A stretch of 35,365 nucleotides of DNA from IMG/VR virus record IMGVR_UViG_3300044511_000070, positions 1 through 35,365 of that record. The stretch is one strand, 5' to 3'. The stretch's first letter is position 1. Each line of letters begins with the position of its first letter. A program made the translations under genes and the position numbers. Below the pieces are notes generated by a model. The model was not told the origin of the DNA. It made no database searches and was given only the letters and a program-made list of their open reading frames with translations. Positions 16,955-22,415 of this stretch are shown in pieces. Source of the stretch: a virus.

Positions 16955-17587
16955 CTAGGGTAAAAGCTGTTGTTCCAGACGACGAGCGGCAATCCTGCAA
17001 TACTTTTCTTCTCTTTCCACACCGATGGCTCTTTTCCCTAATTTCTTAGCTGCAACCAGGGTCGTGCCGCTGCCCATGAATGGGTCTATGATCGCCCCTT
17101 CCTTGTGGAAACGAGTAATCACCGCCTCCATCAACCCGACTGGCTTACTGCAAGGGTGGCCAGGGTAGCGTTTCTCCATCTTGCTGTACTTTATTGTGTC
17201 TAGACCATACCTGTTATTGTTCTTGCCGTAGAACAACATTGGCTGCCATGAATTGTACCCTATCTTCCCCCACGACCCCGTTGTGCCGTAAAACCAGCAA
17301 GCGATCCAATCGGCTTTTGGATACCTCCACACATTATGGATGCCTGGGAAAATTACCGATCTTTCCGCTTTAGCAATGTATTCACTTATCGTCGGGATAA
17401 GTGCTTCTAGATTGCTCACGCTATCGTCGTATCCGATGTAATCTATATCCAGCCCATACGGCGGATCGGTGAGCAGGAGATCAACGCGGTCGAGAAATGG
17501 AACAACATCGGCACAATTGCAATTATATATGGTGATGCCGTCTTCATCGTAGTAGGGACGGGCGAGGCGTTGTTCAATGGTGCTCAT
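16955..17587 (-). CDS. Beta-class DNA methyltransferase (N6-adenine or N4-cytosine)
   Basis: 210 residues. The catalytic motif TDPPYG is at 40-45 and the SAM-binding motif DPFMGSGTT at 168-176. The order catalytic motif, target region, then SAM motif is that of the beta class (N6_N4_Mtase). Residues 1-10 are copied from the downstream coiled-coil gene; the conserved core starts around YYDEDGITIYNCNCADV. No restriction enzyme lies nearby, so this is an orphan enzyme likely protecting phage DNA from host restriction or marking it. The target sequence cannot be read from the gene. It is compact, with a short target-recognition region. Confidence 0.92.
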   Translation of the reverse strand: MSTIEQRLARPYYDEDGITIYNCNCADVVPFLDRVDLLLTDPPYGLDIDYIGYDDSVSNLEALIPTISEYIAKAERSVIFPGIHNVWRYPKADWIACWFYGTTGSWGKIGYNSWQPMLFYGKNNNRYGLDTIKYSKMEKRYPGHPCSKPVGLMEAVITRFHKEGAIIDPFMGSGTTLVAAKKLGKRAIGVEREEKYCRIAARRLEQQLLP

Positions 17588-17607
17588 GGTGGTTCCTTGT
17601 TGGTGGC
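17559..17607 (-). repeat. 49-bp direct repeat, copy at methyltransferase start
   Basis: Second copy of the repeat at 16884-16932 (two mismatches), supplying the methyltransferase with its ribosome-binding site and first ten codons. Recombination between copies would remove the methyltransferase and leave the coiled-coil gene with an intact start. Confidence 0.95.
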
Positions 17608-17638
17608 ACGACTATTGCCCGTCGTGCCAGTGGGCGGA

Positions 17639-18244
17639 TTAGAAGGGAGCCGAGTCGTCATCGGACTTGCGACCGCCAATCGGCGCAGGGTCGTCAAAGT
17701 CCACGTTCGCACTCGTGCTGCTGGCCTCGCCCTCTTCGATGAACAACACCCCGTCGAGGTAGAAGTTCAACGCCGGGTAGTACGCGTCCACCAGCCGACC
17801 GTTCTTTTTCTCCTGGCCGGTACGCCAGAAGTTGCCGACAGTGACACGACACTGCACGACGTTACCGTGGGAGATGATGTCAGGGTCAGCAGGCGTTTCC
17901 CAGTCGCCCTTGTAGACCTTCGGCGGGTGCTGTTCGTTCGACTTGGCGTTGAACGTGTAGAACCCCTCAGACTTGCTGTCAGGGTAGAAGGGCATGGACA
18001 CGTCGGAGATGTTCTTGATGCCGGCTTCGGGGAACGCTTCCTTTGCGAAATTGAGCAACATATCCTCGATCTTGACGACCGCAGGGTGGTCCTCATCGAC
18101 GAGCACCTTGATCTTGAACTTGTTGCCTCCGTACTTCGGATCGCGGTCGGGGGCCGCGATGCTCGGGAACTTGCAGATGCCGCGAGGCATCTTCACGTTC
18201 TTCAAGTACCTCTTGAGGAGCTTGGGTTGGGTGGATTCTGCCAT
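17639..18244 (-). CDS. Single-stranded DNA-binding protein, T7 gp2.5-like (DUF2815)
   Basis: 201 residues from ATG at 18244, which has AAAGGGAAACC just upstream; the frame extends further but without a comparable start. The core (KYGGNKFKIKVLVDEDHPAV, then GFYTFNAKSNEQHPPKVYKG) and the acidic C-terminus ending DDDSAPF fit gp2.5-like binding proteins. Their acidic, Phe-terminated tail contacts the polymerase and helicase. It would coat single-stranded DNA during replication and assist annealing. It is transcribed with the exonuclease upstream and the methyltransferase and polymerase downstream. Confidence 0.85.
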   Translation of the reverse strand: MAESTQPKLLKRYLKNVKMPRGICKFPSIAAPDRDPKYGGNKFKIKVLVDEDHPAVVKIEDMLLNFAKEAFPEAGIKNISDVSMPFYPDSKSEGFYTFNAKSNEQHPPKVYKGDWETPADPDIISHGNVVQCRVTVGNFWRTGQEKKNGRLVDAYYPALNFYLDGVLFIEEGEASSTSANVDFDDPAPIGGRKSDDDSAPF

Positions 18245-18272
18245 GGTTTCCCTTTCTCGGGGTGTTTTGGCG

Positions 18273-19463
18273 TTACAACGGTTTGTCAAAGTCGAATGAC
18301 TCTGACGTGACCGCAGGGCGTGGATCGTCGGCACGGGCCAGCGAAATCTTACCGGGTCGCTTGGTCGTGTGCGCGTCGATGAAATCTTTTCTGGCTTTCT
18401 TGTCGTCAAACAACTCCCCCACGACCCCCAGGCCGGCAAGGGAGCGAGGGGCGAACGAGTCTGCCGCGTAGCCAAGGGCGATCAGATCGTTGTACGTCTT
18501 GGTCTCATCGGTCCACTGTCTCATGGGCTTGCCCTCAACCAGCTTCCAGCCGGGCATGCTCTGACCAGCCTCCAGCCGATCACGGGCGAAGTCGCGCAGG
18601 CTCTTGATGAACCCCTCGACGGCATCGACATTGCTCAGGTACGCTCCGATCTCTTCAAGACTGAGCGTTGAGCAAGAGGGCGTGCGTCCGGTTCCGGCGG
18701 TGATGCCGTCGAAGTCGATGCCCGCCTGCTTGTTCGCCCACACCGCGTGCGCTTTGCATTGCGCTTTCGCAACGCACCACTGACATGCCTTCTCCCCAGG
18801 ACCGAAGTCGAGAGCCGTTTTGCCCTTGATGCGGCGCACGACATCCGCCACCGTATCGCGAAAAGTCTTGATGCCGTCAATCGAGTCGTCCCATTCCTGC
18901 GGCTCGGGAGTGCTGCGGGGCTGGATGATGCAGAGGGTGATGCGGACGATGCGGTTCCACAGCTTGAACGTGTCGAGCGCACCCAGGACGTAGAGGCGCA
19001 ACTGCTTGTTCTCGACGGGCGAGACGACAACGCCGCGCCCGTGCTTGTAATCGGCAATGATGAGATGGCTGGTGGACTTGTTGTAGAGGAGCACGTCAAC
19101 AGTGCCGAACTCACCAGTAACGGCTAAATCCAGGCGAATCTCGTGCTTGAGCGTGTACCCTTCGAGCACTTTGCCCATCACGTAATCGAACGCGATGGAC
19201 ACCGCTTCGATTGCCTCTTGCGTGACCGTGACACCACCGACCTCTTTGCCTTTGAACTTCTGAGGGTGCGTCTTCAACTCAAGACAGAGATCGAGCAATT
19301 CGTGTGCTGCGGTTCCCTCGGCTGCCGCTGGTGATTGCGGCGGTTCGGGGAGGTTCAGCGACTCGACGTAAGAGGGCTGGATTGTACAGTTAATCCAGGT
19401 GTCGCCCTTACTGCACGAGAACGTCTTTGCATGCGCACGCTCTGAGTGCGGGGTGTCGGCCAT
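18273..19463 (-). CDS. PD-(D/E)XK exonuclease, DUF2800/Cas4-like
   Basis: 396 residues from ATG at 19463, preceded by GAGGAATACAAC; longer in-frame starts lack a Shine-Dalgarno. The nuclease core is GTAAHE at 50-55, D123 in GTVDVLL, and D138-Y-K140 in IIADYKHGRG. Cysteines near the N-terminus (C17, C26) and the later cluster CQWCVAKAQC resemble the iron-sulphur site of Cas4/AddB-type nucleases. Phage members of DUF2800 are taken to be recombination exonucleases working with an annealing SSB, and the SSB gene follows directly. Activity direction is not shown by sequence. Confidence 0.85.
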   Translation of the reverse strand: MADTPHSERAHAKTFSCSKGDTWINCTIQPSYVESLNLPEPPQSPAAAEGTAAHELLDLCLELKTHPQKFKGKEVGGVTVTQEAIEAVSIAFDYVMGKVLEGYTLKHEIRLDLAVTGEFGTVDVLLYNKSTSHLIIADYKHGRGVVVSPVENKQLRLYVLGALDTFKLWNRIVRITLCIIQPRSTPEPQEWDDSIDGIKTFRDTVADVVRRIKGKTALDFGPGEKACQWCVAKAQCKAHAVWANKQAGIDFDGITAGTGRTPSCSTLSLEEIGAYLSNVDAVEGFIKSLRDFARDRLEAGQSMPGWKLVEGKPMRQWTDETKTYNDLIALGYAADSFAPRSLAGLGVVGELFDDKKARKDFIDAHTTKRPGKISLARADDPRPAVTSESFDFDKPL

Positions 19464-19512
19464 GTTGTATTCCTCGGTGTCGCGGCGGTGCCGCAGGGTG
19501 AGAGATGTTTGG

Positions 19513-19540
19513 TGGAACGGCTTTAGCGCCCGCCGTTCCA
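19513..19540 (-). other. Hairpin in the leader of the exonuclease gene
   Basis: TGGAACGGC at 19513-19521 pairs perfectly with GCCGTTCCA at 19532-19540 over a 10-base loop. It lies in the 174-bp gap between an AT-hook gene and the exonuclease gene, about 50 bases before the exonuclease start. No U-tract follows in the transcript direction, so an RNA-processing or translational role is as likely as termination. Confidence 0.4.
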
Positions 19541-19637
19541 ATGGGGTTCCTTGCCTGGCCTGACCAAGCCGGGACAAGCCTAGACGCTCCGTGACGTGAC
19601 CCGCCATGCCGCGCCTCGACGTGCCACCAACTAAAAA

Positions 19638-19877
19638 TCAGAGCGCAGCGTCTTCGGCAGCCGGCTCGACAGCCTTCGGCGGGCGACCACGACGCTTGGG
19701 GGCGGCGGCAGGCTCGGCCTCGGGCTCGGCCACGACCTTGCGAGGCTTGCGAGGCTTGCGGGCTTTCTTCTCCGGCACGATGAGCGCCTGGATGGTCAAC
19801 AGAGCACTGTTGGCAGCGGTGATCTGCGACAGCAATTCCTGCTGCTGCGCAACGGTGAGAACGACGTAATCGGACAT
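19638..19877 (-). CDS. Small AT-hook protein
   Basis: 79 residues. The N-terminal 35 residues are a helical segment (AQQQELLSQITAANSALLTIQALI). A Lys/Arg/Pro-rich linker (KKARKPRKPRK) follows, then the AT-hook core KRRGRPPK near residue 63. AT-hooks insert Arg-Gly-Arg-Pro into the minor groove of AT-rich DNA. The start has AAAGGA eight bases upstream. A second AT-hook protein with a similar N-terminal helix is encoded two genes upstream, so the two may be paralogues. The AT-rich tract at 25170-25310 is a possible target, which is inference. Confidence 0.75.
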   Translation of the reverse strand: MSDYVVLTVAQQQELLSQITAANSALLTIQALIVPEKKARKPRKPRKVVAEPEAEPAAAPKRRGRPPKAVEPAAEDAAL

Positions 19878-19898
19878 GATTGATCCTTTCTGGATCGG

Positions 19899-20129
19899 TT
19901 ATCCCGCTTGCGCGGGGGGTGGGGTAAAAGCAGCGATATATTCCTCATGTATGGCGCCGACAGGTGGCAACTCGAAAACCCGGTAACGGTTCTCCCCGCC
20001 CTCACGCCAGTAGTATTTCTCTACACAGATATCTCGGACCCGTTCGGCCTCTTTCTCTGTCGAGAAAAGGCCGACGACGTTAGACGAGACACCGCATTCG
20101 ATACAGCCGATGTTGACGACCAAATACAT
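19899..20129 (-). CDS. Unknown small protein with Cys pair
   Basis: 76 residues from ATG at 20129, immediately after the stop of the upstream AT-hook gene; no strong Shine-Dalgarno, suggesting translational coupling. The sequence starts MYLVVNIGCIECGVSS, with a CxxC pair, and continues with a helical EKEAERVRDICVEKYYW segment and a Pro-rich end. The fold may resemble small 'Val-Gly-Phe-Ser' signalling-like domains seen in phage proteins of unknown role. No function assigned. Confidence 0.6.
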   Translation of the reverse strand: MYLVVNIGCIECGVSSNVVGLFSTEKEAERVRDICVEKYYWREGGENRYRVFELPPVGAIHEEYIAAFTPPPAQAG

Positions 20130-20131
20130 GG

Positions 20132-20611
20132 TTACAGAGGTTCTTCGGCCTTCTCGGCCTTTTTCTTCGCGTTCTCGACCTTGGTCTGAATCGCCTTGAT
20201 GCACTCACCGAGCTGCGCGTCGGGCACGCTGGCGCTGCCCTGGCCGCCCTCAGCGAAGAGGGCGATGGTCGCCACCACCTTGGCACGGTCCAGAACCGCG
20301 CAAGCCGCCTTAGCAACCTCCTGGAGCTTGGCACGCAGGGGGTGATCGGGCGTGATGGCCTTGTCGTCCTTGGGCTTCTCTTCCTCGACCTGCGCCTCGA
20401 CCTCGGGGATCGTCTCCTGCTTCGGGGGACGACCGCGACGAGGGGCGGGGGCTGGGTCGGCGTCAGAGGCGGGGGGCTTGGTGTCGGCCTTGGCCGCTGC
20501 TGCGGCGGCCTCCGCTTCGATGTGTTCGCACAGCAGCTTGACCTGCTGGCTGAGAGTGGCGAGGGTGGTGGAGATCGACATCAGAGTGCCGATTTTGGTG
20601 CCGGTTGGCAT
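20132..20611 (-). CDS. AT-hook protein with C-terminal helical domain
   Basis: 159 residues from ATG at 20611, with AAAGGGAAACC just upstream, nearly the same leader as the SSB gene. The N-terminal helix (STTLATLSQQVKLLCEHIEAE) resembles that of the other AT-hook protein. After an Ala/Pro linker comes RRGRPPKQ near residue 59, then an acidic stretch, and a C-terminal helical domain (LRAKLQEVAKAACAVLDRAK). The last part is very Lys/Glu-rich. It probably binds AT-rich phage DNA and oligomerises through its helices, perhaps as an architectural or replication factor. Confidence 0.75.
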   Translation of the reverse strand: MPTGTKIGTLMSISTTLATLSQQVKLLCEHIEAEAAAAAAKADTKPPASDADPAPAPRRGRPPKQETIPEVEAQVEEEKPKDDKAITPDHPLRAKLQEVAKAACAVLDRAKVVATIALFAEGGQGSASVPDAQLGECIKAIQTKVENAKKKAEKAEEPL

Positions 20612-20639
20612 TTGGTTTCCCTTTCTATGGGAGGTTGGG

Positions 20640-20918
20640 TTAGTCTCTTGGTTCGCAGACGAGGTACGTGACGTGCCAGACGACAGCCACGCCAGCGAAC
20701 GCTGCGAGGTAGACGGCAGGGGTGTAGGCTGAGAGGAGGCACATCACAGCCGACGCGACGATAAAGATGATCGCGCAGATGAGGGCGTAGTGCTTTTCTT
20801 CCTCACGATGCCGGGTGCTGACCTCTTCGGTGCGTCCGCAGACACGACAGGTGAAGATGCTGCTGTTCTCCGTGTGCCTGATCTCGCAGTCAGACGTTGT
20901 GCAGTCGTGACGCCTCAC
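20640..20918 (-). CDS. Zinc-ribbon membrane protein
   Basis: 92 residues. Residues ~5-30 have CTTSDC and CRVCG, a likely zinc knuckle facing the cytoplasm. Two strongly hydrophobic segments follow (ALICAIIFIVASAVMCLLSAY at about 45-65 and AVYLAAFAGVAVVWHVTYLV at about 68-87). It overlaps the upstream RHH-like gene by ATGA. This combination of zinc ribbon and two membrane helices has no family name I recognise; a membrane-attached regulator or anti-host factor is possible, but not shown. Confidence 0.65.
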   Translation of the reverse strand: MRRHDCTTSDCEIRHTENSSIFTCRVCGRTEEVSTRHREEEKHYALICAIIFIVASAVMCLLSAYTPAVYLAAFAGVAVVWHVTYLVCEPRD

Positions 20919-21112
20919 AGCGCCCCCGCACAGTGCGCACGAATGACGCGGATCAGATAGGCTGCCACCGACCGGTCGTCCTCCTGAGCCATCTTGGACA
21001 CGACAGCATACTCCGCAGCCGTCATGCAGAGCTTGACGGCCCTGGAGCGTCGGGCGGAGGGGGGAAGGGGAGGCCGACCGGATGGCGGGGCGGAGGGGGT
21101 TTTCTTGCTCAT
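20915..21112 (-). CDS. Small RHH/helix-turn-helix-like protein
   Basis: 65 residues from ATG at 21112, with AAGG in the leader; a longer in-frame start exists but lacks a Shine-Dalgarno. After a Pro/Ser/Lys-rich N-terminus, AVKLCMTAAEYAVVSKMAQEDDRSVAAYLIRVIRAH has the strand-helix-helix pattern of ribbon-helix-helix (CopG/Arc) DNA-binding proteins. It could repress phage promoters as a dimer. It overlaps the membrane-protein gene downstream. Two other RHH-like proteins are encoded in the window. Confidence 0.6.
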   Translation of the reverse strand: MSKKTPSAPPSGRPPLPPSARRSRAVKLCMTAAEYAVVSKMAQEDDRSVAAYLIRVIRAHCAGAL

Positions 21113-21182
21113 GGGCGGAACCTTAAAGGGCTTGTAAGGGGCGTCAAGGGGTTTCTTGGGACTGACGAGATTGCTTGTGTTT

Positions 21183-21410
21183 TTACTCGGTTTTGCTCGC
21201 GTAAGCATCGATCTGGTCCAGCGAAGTGTTCACCGGCCCCCTCCAGAAAGGCCGGCACGGCCACCAACTGGTGGGCGGATCTCCACGCAGGTGAGCCCAT
21301 GTCTCACGGTCGAGTGGCAGTGGCGGGATGATTCGGATGGACTCTGGCGTGCGGTGGAGGGTGTGCAGCGTCCAGCCGTCGCCGGAGGCGGCGTAGGGGG
21401 AGGGGGTCAT
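21183..21410 (-). CDS. Unknown 75-residue protein
   Basis: The ATG at 21410 overlaps the stop of the zinc-ribbon gene upstream (ATGA), which is the main support for this gene. The protein is Pro/Trp-rich (PPTSWWPCRPFWRGP) without clear secondary structure, and ends DQIDAYASKTE. A 70-bp gap separates it from the next leftward gene. Not recognised. Confidence 0.5.
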   Translation of the reverse strand: MTPSPYAASGDGWTLHTLHRTPESIRIIPPLPLDRETWAHLRGDPPTSWWPCRPFWRGPVNTSLDQIDAYASKTE

Positions 21411-21598
21411 GGTGCGTACTGCCCATTCACGGAGTTACCACATTCCGGACACTTAATGGTGTTCCACTCGCAACCAAACGACCTGCAATGTTCTCCGTCG
21501 CTTTTATTCCATCGCATGACGGCGAGACACTTGTTGCAGGTGCCCTCGACCTTGCGGTCTTGAGGCTCGATGCCTTTTTTGATGATTTCAATGGTCAT
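21407..21598 (-). CDS. Zinc-ribbon mini-protein
   Basis: 63 residues from ATG at 21598 (AAGGAAACC in the leader), overlapping genes on both sides by four bases. Cysteines come as CNKC, then C, C, and CPEC toward the C-terminus, giving two possible zinc sites (EGTCNKCLAVMRW ... EHCRSFGCEW ... IKCPECG). Such tiny ribbons often bind nucleic acid or partner proteins. Specific function unknown. Confidence 0.65.
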   Translation of the reverse strand: MTIEIIKKGIEPQDRKVEGTCNKCLAVMRWNKSDGEHCRSFGCEWNTIKCPECGNSVNGQYAP

Positions 21599-21825
21599 GT
21601 GGTTTCCTTGGCGCCGGCCCGCTGATCGCTGGGGCTGGGCGGAAACGGCAGATCGTTGTCCGCGTAGTCCTTGCGCCAAATCTCCATGACCGCATCAGAA
21701 TGCTCACGCTCGAACAGATACGCAGCGATGGTGTCGATGAACTCGTCGGCGGGCATCTGCTCGAACGCTGTGTGCAGGAGATCATACAGCGTGTGCTGCT
21801 GTGTCATTTCGATGACGGTGCTCAT
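21595..21825 (-). CDS. Unknown acidic helical protein
   Basis: 76 residues from ATG at 21825, overlapping genes at both ends by four bases. The composition is acidic and helical (LYDLLHTAFEQMPADEFIDTIAAYLFE), with a Pro-rich C-terminus. It has no cysteines and no membrane segment. Its leader contains the 23-base sequence also present in front of the next gene upstream (22178-22200). Not recognised. Confidence 0.6.
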   Translation of the reverse strand: MSTVIEMTQQHTLYDLLHTAFEQMPADEFIDTIAAYLFEREHSDAVMEIWRKDYADNDLPFPPSPSDQRAGAKETT

Positions 21826-22184
21826 GGTTTTCTCTCCGTGGTTTCCCTTGTCTTCCTCAGCACAAGCTCCCGCTGCCAGGCAGTCCACAATTTCGCCTGC
21901 GCATCCTTCGCCGCTGGTCCAGGCGAGGCACGGAACCACGCGCCAACGGCATCAGTGAGATCGTCCAGCCTCTTCTCAGTTGATGGACGTTTTGCGTCTT
22001 CCTTGATGCGATTCCTAGATTTGCCCTTGATAAAATGCACACTGCACCCGTCTTCACGACTGAAAGGCAAGCAATTACTGGCCGCGCATTGGGTCGGTTT
22101 GTTGCAAAATGCGCACTTGAAGCAGTCACCGCCACGAACGGCAATGTACCCCTTTGGTGCTTCGTTTGGGTTTAATTTGCTCAT
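21822..22184 (-). CDS. Small zinc-binding-type protein
   Basis: 120 residues from ATG at 22184 (MSKLNPNEAP), overlapping the RHH gene upstream by four bases. Cysteines cluster early (DCFKCAFCNKPTQC, then SNC and GCS), consistent with a compact zinc site; the rest is basic, then helical (RLDDLTDAVGAWFRA, LWTAWQRELVLRK). It is the second gene of the leftward operon. Function unknown; a nucleic-acid-binding role would fit. Confidence 0.6.
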   Translation of the reverse strand: MSKLNPNEAPKGYIAVRGGDCFKCAFCNKPTQCAASNCLPFSREDGCSVHFIKGKSRNRIKEDAKRPSTEKRLDDLTDAVGAWFRASPGPAAKDAQAKLWTAWQRELVLRKTRETTERKP

Positions 22185-22339
22185 GGTTTGCTCTCCGTGG
22201 CCTCGCGCTTGATCTGCGCCGCGATGACGCGCCGCAGGAACTCGCTGATAGTCACGCCGGCCTCCTCGGCGCGGCGAACCAGCCATGCCCGCTGCGCTGG
22301 CGTGACGCAGACCTTCTGGCGGTAGACTCGTGTGCTCAT
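22181..22339 (-). CDS. Ribbon-helix-helix DNA-binding protein, first gene of leftward operon
   Basis: 52 residues. MSTRVYRQKVCVTPAQRAWL gives a short strand, then RRAEEAGVTISEFLRRVIAAQIK forms the two helices of a CopG/Arc-type RHH fold. The ATG at 22339 has no Shine-Dalgarno; a promoter-like element ends only eight bases upstream, so a leaderless start is possible. The stop overlaps the next gene (ATGA). Being first in the operon and next to a divergent promoter region, it could autoregulate both directions. Confidence 0.7.
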   Translation of the reverse strand: MSTRVYRQKVCVTPAQRAWLVRRAEEAGVTISEFLRRVIAAQIKREATESKP

Positions 22340-22347
22340 GGGTGGGC

Positions 22348-22375
22348 ACAGTAGGGCCACCTATGGCCGGGTCAA
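22348..22375 (-). promoter_or_regulatory. Putative leftward promoter
   Basis: On the minus strand TTGACC (22375-22370) and TACTGT (22353-22348) are spaced 16 bp, resembling a -35/-10 pair. The -10 box ends eight bases before the RHH ATG, so the transcript would begin at or very near the start codon. The -10 match is weak. Confidence 0.4.
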
Positions 22376-22378
22376 GTC

Positions 22379-22406
22379 TTGATTCGAGGGGCGGGCTGAC
22401 TAGGGT
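22379..22406 (+). promoter_or_regulatory. Putative rightward promoter for primase-helicase
   Basis: TTGATT at 22379-22384 and TAGGGT at 22401-22406, spacing 16 bp. The -10-like box ends nine bases before the primase-helicase ATG, which also lacks a Shine-Dalgarno. This mirrors the leftward promoter geometry. Box quality is modest, so it remains a prediction. Confidence 0.35.
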
Positions 22407-22415
22407 GCCCGGCCT

